Origin: Bacteroidales bacterium
GTDB lineage: Bacteria > Bacteroidota > Bacteroidia > Bacteroidales > FEN-979
Direction: 5' to 3'
Assembly: GCA_017882335.1 (NCBI GenBank)
Contig: JADGPR010000005.1
Span: forward strand, 23,580 to 87,579
DNA length: 64,000 nt
Every line of letters begins with the position of its first letter. Within the stretch, counting starts at the first letter, position 1. A program made the translations under genes and the position numbers. Shown one piece after another: positions 1 through 8,025 of the stretch. The notes under the pieces are model-generated. The model was given only the letters and a program-made list of their open reading frames with translations. It did not search any database and was not told where the DNA came from.

Positions 1-1172
1 TTCTTCTCCAGCGGAAGGTCCCGGACCTGGATTTTTTTGCCGTTGCCGATCACGATGGCCCGTTCAACCATGTTTTCGAGCTCTCGCACATTGCCGGGAA
101 AGCTGAACTCCTCGAGCCGCCGCAGGGCCGCGGAATCAATCTTTATGGGTGGCTTGTTCATTGAGGTGCAGTACTTTTTGATGAAGTACTCCACTAGCAG
201 GGGGATATCCCCCACCCTTTCACGAAGGGGCGGTATGTGGATATTTACCACGTTCAACCGGTAAAAGAGATCTTCGCGGAAGGTTCCTTTCTCCACCATG
301 TTTTTCAGGTCCTTGTTGGTGGCACAGATCACCCTGAAATCGGAGGTGATCTCCTTGTTCCCGCCTACGCGTACAAACCTCTTGGTCTCCAGTACCCGCA
401 GCAGTTCAATCTGCATTTTTGTGGAGATGGTGGCAATTTCATCGAGAAAGATAGTCCCACTGTCAGCCATTTCAAACCGTCCTTTCCGGTTGTACATGGC
501 TCCTGTAAAAGCTCCCTTTTCATGCCCGAAAAGTTCGCTCTCCAGGAGGCTTTCAGTGAGGGCCCCGCAGTGGACGCTGACCAGTGGAAAGAATTTGCGT
601 GGAGAGTTGGAGTGTATGGCTTTTGCAATCAACTCTTTCCCTGTGCCGCTCTCACCGGTGATGATCACTGAGGAGTTCGACTGTGCCACACTTTCCACCT
701 GGCCGAGGACCTTCTGCATCGCATCACTCTTACCTACCAGGTCTTCTACATTTTCAAGCATCATAACCTTCTCTTTCAGCACCACATTCTCGTCGGCAAG
801 AGTGATCAGTTTGGCTGCATTCCGGATGAGGTGTGACAGGTCGTCGGGATCAAAGGGTTTGGTCACATAGTCAAAGGCGCCGTCTTTCAGGGCCTGTACA
901 GCAGTGTCAACAGTGGCAAAAGCCGTCATCATGATCACGATCGACTCCTTCCGCATGGCCTTGATCCGCCGGAGCATCTCCATCCCGTCCATGCCGGGCA
1001 TTTTGATATCGGCAAGGATAATGTCAAAGCTTTCGGATTCAAGCATCGATAATGCTACTTTGGCGTTTTCAGCACACTCCACGTGGTACCGGTCTTCGAT
1101 GAACCAGCTGTAAAGAGAATCCCTTACGGATTCCTCATCGTCAACGATCAGAATGGAAATTTTTTTTGTCAT
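1..1172 (-). CDS. Sigma-54-dependent response regulator (NtrC family), 3' end outside window
   Basis: The frame is open from an ATG at 1172 to base 1, giving about 390 residues without a stop, so the C-terminal DNA-binding domain lies outside the window. It starts with a receiver domain (MTKKISILIVDDEE; phospho-acceptor Asp in ILADIKMPGMDG). The AAA+ sigma-54 activator domain follows, with Walker A GESGTGKE near residue 172, the sigma-54 contact loop GAFTGA near 222, Walker B GTIFLDE near 240 and the PPLRER segment. Family knowledge: phosphorylation drives ATP-dependent opening of sigma-54 promoters from upstream enhancers. Only 3 bases separate it from the upstream heme-type kinase, its obvious partner. 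It is the last visible gene of an electron-transfer operon whose promoter region carries enhancer-like palindromes and a sigma-54-like element, so it may regulate its own operon (inference). Confidence 0.95.
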   Translation of the reverse strand, partial: MTKKISILIVDDEESVRDSLYSWFIEDRYHVECAENAKVALSMLESESFDIILADIKMPGMDGMEMLRRIKAMRKESIVIMMTAFATVDTAVQALKDGAFDYVTKPFDPDDLSHLIRNAAKLITLADENVVLKEKVMMLENVEDLVGKSDAMQKVLGQVESVAQSNSSVIITGESGTGKELIAKAIHSNSPRKFFPLVSVHCGALTESLLESELFGHEKGAFTGAMYNRKGRFEMADSGTIFLDEIATISTKMQIELLRVLETKRFVRVGGNKEITSDFRVICATNKDLKNMVEKGTFREDLFYRLNVVNIHIPPLRERVGDIPLLVEYFIKKYCTSMNKPPIKIDSAALRRLEEFSFPGNVRELENMVERAIVIGNGKKIQVRDLPLEK

Positions 1173-1175
1173 GGT

Positions 1176-2858
1176 CTATTCTTCTTTATTTCGGATCACG
1201 GGCAGGGTGATCGAAATGGTTGTTCCTTTTCCCGGAGCCGATTTCACATCTACTTTCCCCTTGTGGCTCTGAATGATTCCGTGTACGATCGCCAGACCCA
1301 GTCCAATGCCACTGGTACTCTGCTTCGTCGAAAAGAAGGGTTCGAAAATATGCGGGATGTCTTCTTCTGCAATCCCCACTCCGTTGTCTGAGATTTCCAT
1401 CACCAGGCTGTCGGGGTCATTGTTCCTGGTCCGGATGCTGATTTCTCCGTTTTCCTCAACTGCTTCAGAAGCATTCACCAGGAGGGCGATACAGGCCTGT
1501 TTGATCTGGTTCGGACTGCAGAAGATCAGATCCTGTGTTGCACTGAAATCCGTCAGGAAGTTTATGTTTGCGATTTTCATTGGATGGGTCATCAGGTCGT
1601 AGGTCTTCCGCAGGATCTCATGGAGATTCTTTGCTTCAAAATCCTTCTGGTCTTTTTTCGAGAAATCAAGCAACCCTTTCACGATATCGCCGCATCGTTT
1701 TGTCTCGTTCTCAATATGCCTGAGGTACTTCAACATTGACTCCTTTTTAGTGGGATCCAACTCAAGGTTGTGTAATTGCTTGGATACAAGTTTTGTATAA
1801 ACCAGGATCCCCGACAGAGGATTGTTGATCTCGTGAGCCACCGAAAGCGACAGTTTGCCAAGTGAAGCGATCCGCTCGATATGGATCAGTTCATTCTGTG
1901 CTGCACCCAGCTCTTCCGACTTTTTCAGCACTTTGTACTCAAGCTGCTGCGACCAGTTCTGAAGTTCGTTGTTGGCTGCCTCCAGGTTGTCGAGCATGTT
2001 ATTGAAGGCCTGTGAAACCACCTTCATGTCCTCCAGCTGATTGGGCTTTATCTCCAGGCGGGTGCTCTTGTCGCCATTGGCAACGGCAATGCTGGCTTTT
2101 ACCAGTTCATTCAATGGTTTTTTGATCCGTTTTCGTGTGAAGAAAAAGAGAAAACCAACCAGGAAGAGGGTGGTTACAATCGCCAAAAGGAAAAACTCCG
2201 TTGAGGATTTCGATTCTGCAGCATCCAGTTCTGCCAGGGGGATCTTGATGATCAGCGATCCGAGGACCTGTTCGCTTGCTTTATGAGCATGACAGGAGCT
2301 TTCGTAGCAGGATTTATCGTTGCGGATGGGTAACTGGATTAACAGGTGTCGGCTGCTACTGTCATTTTGATTCATTTTGCAGTCGCTAGAGGCGCTGATG
2401 ATCTTATAATGCTTCCCTTGGCCCGGGAAAATTGATTTAAGATCATTGTGACAGCTGATGCAGTTGGGGTTGCTATGAAAGTTGTTGGTATCGGAAGGTA
2501 TGGATGTATAGACCAAATGGTCCTGGATATCGTACATGTTCACCTCGTCGATCCCGGGCATAGTATTGATGATGTCGAGCGTGTTCTGCAGTGTGCTTTT
2601 ATCGTTCTCAAGCATCGAATGATAAAGGGATCCCTCAACAATGGAACCGATGTTATTGCCATTCTGCCGGATTACCGCATTCAGGTATTCCTCATTGACG
2701 GATCGGAAGATGAGGCTGAAGGAAACGAAGAGAAAGAGGGAGGAGGCCAGGATGACAAAAACCACGCGGCTATATATTGAGGAACGGAATTTCAGATACT
2801 TCCTGAAAATGGACTTGCCTGTGATATTGTTGTTCTTTAGATTACTGAAGAAAATCAT
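1176..2858 (-). CDS. Membrane histidine kinase with two periplasmic c-type heme motifs
   Basis: This 560-residue kinase has a membrane helix near residues 31-52, a periplasmic sensor to about 220, a second helix at 221-240, a HAMP linker, a short coiled coil and HisKA/HATPase domains. The phospho-acceptor is H342 in AHEINNPLSG. ATP-binding motifs are intact (NASEAV, DNGVGI, GLGLAIVHG). The sensor contains a CXXCH site (CISCH, residues 133-137) and a second CX4CH site (CYESSCH, 184-190), both predicted to face the periplasm, where c-type heme is attached. This suggests sensing of redox state, O2, NO or a redox partner. It stops 3 bases before the sigma-54 regulator starts and follows the NrfD/GcvH-like genes, so it probably monitors that module. 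Kinase identity is secure; heme attachment is inferred from motifs. Confidence 0.93.
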   Translation of the reverse strand: MIFFSNLKNNNITGKSIFRKYLKFRSSIYSRVVFVILASSLFLFVSFSLIFRSVNEEYLNAVIRQNGNNIGSIVEGSLYHSMLENDKSTLQNTLDIINTMPGIDEVNMYDIQDHLVYTSIPSDTNNFHSNPNCISCHNDLKSIFPGQGKHYKIISASSDCKMNQNDSSSRHLLIQLPIRNDKSCYESSCHAHKASEQVLGSLIIKIPLAELDAAESKSSTEFFLLAIVTTLFLVGFLFFFTRKRIKKPLNELVKASIAVANGDKSTRLEIKPNQLEDMKVVSQAFNNMLDNLEAANNELQNWSQQLEYKVLKKSEELGAAQNELIHIERIASLGKLSLSVAHEINNPLSGILVYTKLVSKQLHNLELDPTKKESMLKYLRHIENETKRCGDIVKGLLDFSKKDQKDFEAKNLHEILRKTYDLMTHPMKIANINFLTDFSATQDLIFCSPNQIKQACIALLVNASEAVEENGEISIRTRNNDPDSLVMEISDNGVGIAEEDIPHIFEPFFSTKQSTSGIGLGLAIVHGIIQSHKGKVDVKSAPGKGTTISITLPVIRNKEE

Positions 2859-2982
2859 ATCCCGTTGAATTTTGAGCAGATCTGAGTGCGAAATGAGTGC
2901 AAGGTTTTTTTTACTGCAATATAGGAAAAAAATCGATATGCAAAAATGGTTTCGCTCTTGCCAGCAGGCGTGGGAAATATTC

Positions 2983-3696
2983 TCAAGGATTCATGAACTC
3001 CTTCTGGAAATCATTCCACACTTCACCTGGCAGTTCCGACAGGAGGTTATCGCGCAGTTCGCCGCCATCCTGCAAAGCAAAAATGGTGGTTTCGGGATCG
3101 TATTTCGGCATCGTCACCGCCAGGAAATCCCTGAATCGCTGCAGTTCTTTTTTCGACCATTCGGTGGCTGATTCGGCCAGGTAGTAGGAGTTGGTTTCTC
3201 CTTTCCAGTTGTTCGGTTTTATTTTATAGAGCCAGCCTGTTCCGTAAGGATCCTCATTCAGCTTGCCGGGATCTTCGGTTAGCAAAAGATTGGTTTCTTC
3301 TACCCTCCCGGAGATGGGTGAATATATCTTCAGCATTTTTCCGTCATGATAAAGCTCTGTCATCACCTCACCTTTGATGATCGAATCACCTGGTGTTTTC
3401 ATGTAGTTTAGTCTGACATTGCCAGTAAAATGGAGCAGGAGATCATCCAGCCCCAAATTGGCGATACCTGATTTGGACAAATGGGCCCACGTATGATTTT
3501 TGCAGTAGAAAACTCCTTGGGGAATTTTCAGAATGCTACTCGTAAGGACACCCAAGGCCTTGCTGAACTGCCGTTTTATTATCACCTTCCTGTTCAGGAT
3601 GATGGAGAAAGGGATAAGCAGGGCCAGAAATGAAATAATGATAAGGTATTCCATTCCTTTCGTCTCAAAAATGTTGTAATAACTGAATCCGTCCAT
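2983..3696 (-). CDS. Membrane-anchored GcvH-like (lipoyl-fold) protein without canonical lipoyl lysine
   Basis: The ATG at 3696 (MDGFSYYN) is preferred over an in-frame TTG at 3720. One N-terminal helix (MEYLIIISFLALLIPFSIIL) is followed by basic residues, which puts the rest in the cytoplasm. The middle resembles glycine-cleavage H protein: HTW where GcvH has HEW, GLDDLLLHFTG, and IYSPISG. In a gap-free hand alignment the lipoyl-lysine position of GcvH (ESVKA) falls on Gly, with Lys one residue later (HDGKML), so normal lipoylation is doubtful. A C-terminal extension with LQDGGELRDN and EVWNDFQKEFM is shared with the fusion protein at 5914-7590, making the two paralogs. It lies downstream of the NrfD-like gene and is therefore probably a subunit or partner of that complex, not of glycine cleavage. 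Confidence 0.85.
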   Translation of the reverse strand: MDGFSYYNIFETKGMEYLIIISFLALLIPFSIILNRKVIIKRQFSKALGVLTSSILKIPQGVFYCKNHTWAHLSKSGIANLGLDDLLLHFTGNVRLNYMKTPGDSIIKGEVMTELYHDGKMLKIYSPISGRVEETNLLLTEDPGKLNEDPYGTGWLYKIKPNNWKGETNSYYLAESATEWSKKELQRFRDFLAVTMPKYDPETTIFALQDGGELRDNLLSELPGEVWNDFQKEFMNP

Positions 3697-3744
3697 GGCT
3701 CTATAATTAAGAATTAACAATAATAAATTTTTTTATTTCTTGAT

Positions 3745-4968
3745 TTAATGTTTGCCGGCCCAGGAGGGAGAGTCCCGCAACACGGGCATACGGTTGATGA
3801 CCCACCTGAAAATCCATATTTCTGTGAATAGAACAGTAAGTGTTACCACTACCTCCATCCAGGAGGGAATATAGTGGATTGCTGCATCCCACCGGAAGCC
3901 GATCACTGTGACGTTCAGCCTGTTCAGGATGATCCCCAGGATGGTCAGGATGGCGGCCACCCGGACAAGCATGATGTTATTCCGCCTATAGCTGAAATAA
4001 AAGAGCATCATGGGAAGGAGGACAAAGCCAAACATTTCCAGGAGGTACCAATAACCCATCGGAGTGTTGAGCAGGTCCCAGTGACGGTTATGAATAAAAA
4101 CGAGTACCTGAAGGAAAAAGTAAGCAAACATCGTCCCGGCACAAATCTTGGATAACCCAAGGATGATACCGGTCCGGGCTTTGTGATCTTTCTCGCTGAT
4201 TTGTTTCTGAAAGACGTTATGGCTGATAGATCCTTCGAAGATGACCATCGAGAGGCCGGCAAAGATGCTGGAGACAAAGAACATGATGGGAATGAATTCA
4301 GAGTACCAGAGCGGGTGTATCTTCTCTTTGGCCATCAGGTAAAGGGCACCGAGCCCCGACTGGTGCAGGGTGGAGAGGGTGATGCCGAAGATGACAGCAG
4401 CGATGGTCATACCAGATAGTATTTTATGAATACGTTTTGCCCCCAGCCATTCTGCAATGGCAGGCGAGAATTCGATCAGTTGGGCGATCATATAGAGCAG
4501 GAAATGCCATGCCACCAGGAAGAGGACAGAGTTCACTCCGAAGTTGTTCCCGATAATAGGGTTGATCACGTTCCAGGGGCGGCCAAGGTCAAGAAGCAGG
4601 GCCCCGGCATAGAAAACATAAGCCAGGAATCCATTGAGTACGGTTACCCTCACGATGGATTTGTATTTCTTCATGTTCAGAATATACACCATGAAGGTAA
4701 GCACATAGGCACCACCGGCAAAGGCCACGCCGGTTACCACGTCGAAGCCGATCCACAGTCCCCAGGGAACCTCCTGGGTGAGGTTGGTCACAGACCCCAG
4801 CCCCTTCCAGAAACGGATGACGATCAGCGTCAGCCCCAGCAGGATGATGGGAACCGAGATGACGTTAAACGGAGTAAATATTTTCCCTTTGGGTTTAAGT
4901 TCACTCCACAGAAACTTCCAGATGGGCTTGCCATCGTTATCGATTGCAATAGGATTGTTTTCGCTCAT
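3745..4968 (-). CDS. NrfD/HybB-like polytopic membrane subunit
   Basis: The product is about 407 residues with roughly ten hydrophobic segments, resembling the NrfD/PsrC/HybB family of quinone-interacting membrane subunits. Family members exchange electrons between the quinone pool and a partner iron-sulfur subunit. The ATG at 4968 (MSENNPIAIDND) is chosen because it follows a strong GGAGG ribosome site that lies inside the end of the ferredoxin gene, leaving a 2-base gap. A longer in-frame extension to 5157 would overlap the ferredoxin gene heavily and is rejected. Visible signatures include VPWGLWIGFDVVTGVAFAGG and the Asp/Arg pair in LLLDLGRPW. No catalytic molybdopterin, hydrogenase or cytochrome c subunit is visible in the operon, so the substrate side of the complex is unknown. 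Confidence 0.92.
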   Translation of the reverse strand: MSENNPIAIDNDGKPIWKFLWSELKPKGKIFTPFNVISVPIILLGLTLIVIRFWKGLGSVTNLTQEVPWGLWIGFDVVTGVAFAGGAYVLTFMVYILNMKKYKSIVRVTVLNGFLAYVFYAGALLLDLGRPWNVINPIIGNNFGVNSVLFLVAWHFLLYMIAQLIEFSPAIAEWLGAKRIHKILSGMTIAAVIFGITLSTLHQSGLGALYLMAKEKIHPLWYSEFIPIMFFVSSIFAGLSMVIFEGSISHNVFQKQISEKDHKARTGIILGLSKICAGTMFAYFFLQVLVFIHNRHWDLLNTPMGYWYLLEMFGFVLLPMMLFYFSYRRNNIMLVRVAAILTILGIILNRLNVTVIGFRWDAAIHYIPSWMEVVVTLTVLFTEIWIFRWVINRMPVLRDSPSWAGKH

Positions 4969-4970
4969 GG

Positions 4971-5825
4971 TTATTCCTCCGGGGTTTGGTTGTCTTTTTT
5001 CGTTGCCTGATGAATGCCTAACAGGAGCGCCGGAAACAGTACAAATATAGAAGGCACGCTGTAGAGAAATCCTTTGGTTAATGCAGGATAGGAAGCTTTC
5101 TGGATTTCTTTCATGCCGAGTTCCTTGAAGGGTACAGGTGAGAGATACATCCAGCAAGTACCACCGGCTTCATGTTCGCCATACAGGTAATCTACATAAA
5201 GTTTGGGGTTTTCTACAATCCTTTTCCGGGCTTCTTTGATCAGTTGGCGGCGAGTACCGTAGAAGAGGGCGTCATTCGGACAATTGGCAACACAGGCAGG
5301 AATTTCACCTGTTTTGAGCCGGTTATAACACATGTCGCATTTCTGGATCTTCGGGTTGGAACTGTGATATTCGAACTTCGGTATGTCAAAGGGACAGGAG
5401 ATCATGCAATAGCGGCATCCCATACATTTTTCACCCCGCCAGATCACTGGCCCGGCTTTGGTTTTGTGCATGGCCTGGGTGAGACAAGCCGAAGCACAGG
5501 CAGGTTCGGAGCAATGCATGCACTGCATTTTAATGAAGACTGTGCCTTTGGATGTCTTATACTCATTAACCACCGTACGTTTGGTTTCACTTGTGTGTCG
5601 TATCGGGGGAATGTCTTTTGCCGGGCCTGGCAGGGGAAGGCCGTTGGCCTCGGCGCAGTCGTATTCACAGCCACGGCATCCTTTACATCTGGCGGAGTCG
5701 TACAATACGCCCCTGAAATCTATGTCGCCATTACCTCCGGGCGCCGCTTTCATTTCGCGGCCGATGACCAGGGCAGCCCCGGTTAACCCCAGGACCTTAA
5801 AAAATCCACGTCGGTTTATGCTCAT
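4971..5825 (-). CDS. Tat-exported four-[4Fe-4S] ferredoxin subunit, HybA-like
   Basis: This 284-residue protein starts with a twin-arginine signal (NRRGFFKVLGLTGAALVIG). Sixteen cysteines form four cluster motifs: CKGCRGCEYDC, CMHCSEPACASAC, CMGCRYCMISCP and CDMC...CVANCP. A C-terminal helix (GFLYSVPSIFVLFPALLLGI) would anchor it to the outer face of the inner membrane, as in HybA. It would pass electrons between the adjacent NrfD/HybB-like protein and a periplasmic partner. The coding end provides the Shine-Dalgarno of the next gene, which points to translational coupling. No hydrogenase genes are nearby, so the hyb symbol is not applied. Confidence 0.95.
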   Translation of the reverse strand: MSINRRGFFKVLGLTGAALVIGREMKAAPGGNGDIDFRGVLYDSARCKGCRGCEYDCAEANGLPLPGPAKDIPPIRHTSETKRTVVNEYKTSKGTVFIKMQCMHCSEPACASACLTQAMHKTKAGPVIWRGEKCMGCRYCMISCPFDIPKFEYHSSNPKIQKCDMCYNRLKTGEIPACVANCPNDALFYGTRRQLIKEARKRIVENPKLYVDYLYGEHEAGGTCWMYLSPVPFKELGMKEIQKASYPALTKGFLYSVPSIFVLFPALLLGIHQATKKDNQTPEE

Positions 5826-5913
5826 ACTATCTTTCTTTTAGTGTTGTGTACTACTTTTATTTTCTCGATGAAAAAAGTATATTCTATTATTATTTTTCTA
5901 AGTGAACTTATTT

Positions 5914-7590
5914 TCATTTGGATGTGTCCATAAACTTTACCTGGAAATCTTCCCAAACCTCGGGTCCGAAACCAGCAAGGATATTATCCTTCAGGTCCCC
6001 TCCATCCTGCAGCACTATGGGTGCATATCCGGCGGTAATCACTGAAGTGGCAAAGAAATCCTTCAGGCGGATGAACTCTTGTTTCAACCAATCGTTGTAT
6101 TTCTCGGCCATAAAGAGGAACTGGGTTTCGCGCAGCCAGTTTGAAGGTTCGATTGTATAGACCCACCCATCGGCAAACGGAGCGGTATTGAGCACAGAGG
6201 ACCGGCTGCTGAGGAGACCATTCTGTGTGCGGATGGTTCCCGAGACCGGAGAACAGATGTTCAGTTGCTTGCCGCTCTGGACGATTGTGAGGATCACCCC
6301 TCCCTTTTGTACCTGCTCACCGGGGTTTTTCATCTTAACACGCGTTAATGACCCGGTGATATGCTGCAGAAAATCATCGATCCCCACGCGTACCATCCCG
6401 TTCTGTTCCATGAAGGCCCAGGTGTGTGATTTGTCGAACCAGAAACCTTTCGGAACGTTGACAGCAGTTTCGCCAAAAGCGTTTATTCCGGAAGAAACCC
6501 CTTTCCCGATGGCCGGCTTTCTGTTCCTCCGGTAGCCGATCACCCAGGTGATGATTGATCCTGCCAGAATGATGATGACCAGGATGATCATCACGGTTTG
6601 CATTGGATGACTGCTTTCGGGGACACTAGCCAGGGTGATTTTGTTATCCAGCAAGACTGATTTTGCCTTCCGTTCACTGGACCCGAGATCGAAATAACCA
6701 TTCGGGTTGAGATACTGCTGTCCGCCGGCAAGCACCCATTTCAGGAAAGCCACCTGGTTTTCATTTTCAGGTTTAACAGAGGCGATAGTATAGATGTTGC
6801 GGGTCAGTGCGCCTGGGTATTTGCCAAGCCATACCCCGCGCAGGAAATCCTGCATACTGCCATAAATATTTTCGAAATTGTCGAGTTCCCCGTTCCTGTT
6901 TTTATCGATCGGCAACAGGCCTATGCCGACGACCAGTCCCTGTTTGTTCAGATCCAGCACATCAGTGAGCCTGCAAAAACCAAGTGCGTTAGGATCTTTC
7001 GCGATGGCCGAGGCCAGTTCAGTCCCGCTGGATATCACAGTCGCGTTCAATGCCCCGACATCCGCATTGAGGAATTTTGCTACTTTCTGCCGGAGAGATT
7101 CTTCGTTGAAGAGGTAGCAGTGAACCGGGGTAGTCTGCCCACTGCCAAGGAGGGTTCCCCATTGCTGTTTGCCGGGATCGCTCATCAGCATGGCTAGCCG
7201 TTGCGGATTAATACCCTTCAAGTTAATTTCACCAATCAGGGGGTTTTTTGTGTTAAACACCAGTACAATAGCATCGCGCCCCACCACCATCTTCCACAGA
7301 TTGTCGCCCGGGAGTGCAGTATAATATTCATCTGTAAGAAAGGTGAGATTCGCACCGGATTTTAAAATATCCGCCTTGTTTTCCCCGGAATATCTGATCA
7401 GGTTGATCATCGGGTCAGGATGTAGTTTCTGGTATTCAACCACCCACTTTGCAGTTAGATCATATAGTTCGGACGTGGTGACCACAGTAACGATATTCGG
7501 GGATTTGGTATTATCTCCAATGGCCATTGTGTTCTGAATATTGAAGCACAGGATGGCGATGAGGATGAATAAAAAAATCTTGGTTTTCAT
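5914..7590 (-). CDS. PstS-like solute-binding domain fused to a membrane helix and a GcvH-like domain
   Basis: This 558-residue fusion is the first gene of the operon. It has a signal peptide (residues 1-23) and a periplasmic PstS-like binding domain (about 30-320) containing SSGTELASAIAKDPNALGF. A membrane helix (about 331-353) is followed by RRNRK, giving a cytoplasmic C-terminus. The GcvH-like domain (about 378-455; HTWAFMEQNG, GIDDFLQHITG, ICSPVSG) precedes a C-terminal extension with LQDGGDLKDN and EVWEDFQVKFM, shared with the protein at 2983-3696. The canonical lipoyl-Lys position is Gly440, with Lys441 next to it. D229-E240 (DKNRNGELDNFE) fits an EF-hand calcium loop. No pstC, pstA or pstB genes are nearby, so phosphate uptake is unlikely. 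It may sense or present a ligand outside and signal or tether inside (inference). Confidence 0.9.
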   Translation of the reverse strand: MKTKIFLFILIAILCFNIQNTMAIGDNTKSPNIVTVVTTSELYDLTAKWVVEYQKLHPDPMINLIRYSGENKADILKSGANLTFLTDEYYTALPGDNLWKMVVGRDAIVLVFNTKNPLIGEINLKGINPQRLAMLMSDPGKQQWGTLLGSGQTTPVHCYLFNEESLRQKVAKFLNADVGALNATVISSGTELASAIAKDPNALGFCRLTDVLDLNKQGLVVGIGLLPIDKNRNGELDNFENIYGSMQDFLRGVWLGKYPGALTRNIYTIASVKPENENQVAFLKWVLAGGQQYLNPNGYFDLGSSERKAKSVLLDNKITLASVPESSHPMQTVMIILVIIILAGSIITWVIGYRRNRKPAIGKGVSSGINAFGETAVNVPKGFWFDKSHTWAFMEQNGMVRVGIDDFLQHITGSLTRVKMKNPGEQVQKGGVILTIVQSGKQLNICSPVSGTIRTQNGLLSSRSSVLNTAPFADGWVYTIEPSNWLRETQFLFMAEKYNDWLKQEFIRLKDFFATSVITAGYAPIVLQDGGDLKDNILAGFGPEVWEDFQVKFMDTSK

Positions 7591-7657
7591 GGCGCTAAAA
7601 TTTGTTTCTTTTGCTTTGACTCGTTTTTGAAATTGGTTTAATTCTGTTCAATACCTA

Positions 7658-7673
7658 TTCAAATATTGAGCCT
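7658..7673 (-). promoter_or_regulatory. Candidate sigma-54 (-24/-12) promoter of the NrfD/GcvH-like operon
   Basis: Read on the minus strand the site is AGGCTCAATATTTGAA. Against the sigma-54 consensus TGGCACRNNNNTTGCW it keeps the -24 GG, GC, C, R and TTG positions and differs at three bases, including A for C at the -12 element. It would start transcription roughly 55 bases before the ATG at 7590. The last visible gene of the operon is a sigma-54 activator, and palindromes lie about 80-190 bases upstream, which suits enhancer geometry. The mismatch at the -12 element keeps confidence moderate. Confidence 0.45.
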
Positions 7674-7750
7674 AAGTCAAAAATGAATTGTAACAAACAG
7701 AAAAACAATACGATACAGTATGGTCTGCTGAAAAGATAAACAGGATGAAG

Positions 7751-7856
7751 TGTTGAATAAATCAACAGTAAAATTTAAAAAACAACATAACAGGCGGATA
7801 ATCAGACATTATAACATGATTGTTGAAATATTCAACGGGTGTTGAATAAATCAACA
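7751..7856. promoter_or_regulatory. Three palindromic operator/enhancer-like sites
   Basis: Two identical 17-mers TGTTGAATAAATCAACA (7751-7767 and 7840-7856) have 6-bp arms TGTTGA/TCAACA around ATAAA. A third palindrome, GTTGAAATATTCAAC, sits at 7822-7836. The centres are near 7759, 7829 and 7848. They occupy the 435-base divergent gap between the operon starting at 7590 and the lipoprotein gene at 8026, at a distance typical of sigma-54 enhancer sites for the leftward operon. No gene was found in this gap. The binding protein is unknown; the operon-encoded NtrC-type regulator is the best candidate. Confidence 0.6.
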
Positions 7857-7950
7857 AACCTTCTGTAAGTGCCGACAGATGATGAATTGCGGAGGACTTA
7901 TTTCCCCGATCTGACTTGAATTATATTATGTATATATTAAAATAAATATG

Positions 7951-7958
7951 TAAATTTG
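7951..7958 (+). promoter_or_regulatory. Possible Bacteroidota -7 box for the FISUMP lipoprotein gene
   Basis: TAAATTTG matches the Bacteroidota -7 consensus TAnnTTTG and lies 67 bases before the ATG at 8026. No convincing -33 TTTG/TTG element is found at the expected distance and the region is very AT-rich, so this is only a weak call. Confidence 0.3.
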
Positions 7959-8025
7959 AATACTTCTTTGAATTTTTCACCTCTGCTGAACCAATAAATG
8001 AGCCATATTCTAATAACCTGAAATC

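Noticed and set aside
2983..3696. Glycine-cleavage H protein
   Set aside because: It is membrane-anchored, lacks the lipoyl-Lys position and has no gcvT or gcvP neighbours.
4968..5157. Longer N-terminus for the NrfD-like protein
   Set aside because: It would overlap the ferredoxin gene by about 190 bases; the ATG at 4968 has a strong GGAGG site and the family-typical start.
5914..7590. Phosphate-uptake PstS
   Set aside because: No pstC, pstA, pstB or phoU genes adjoin it, and it is fused to a helix and a GcvH-like domain in a redox operon.
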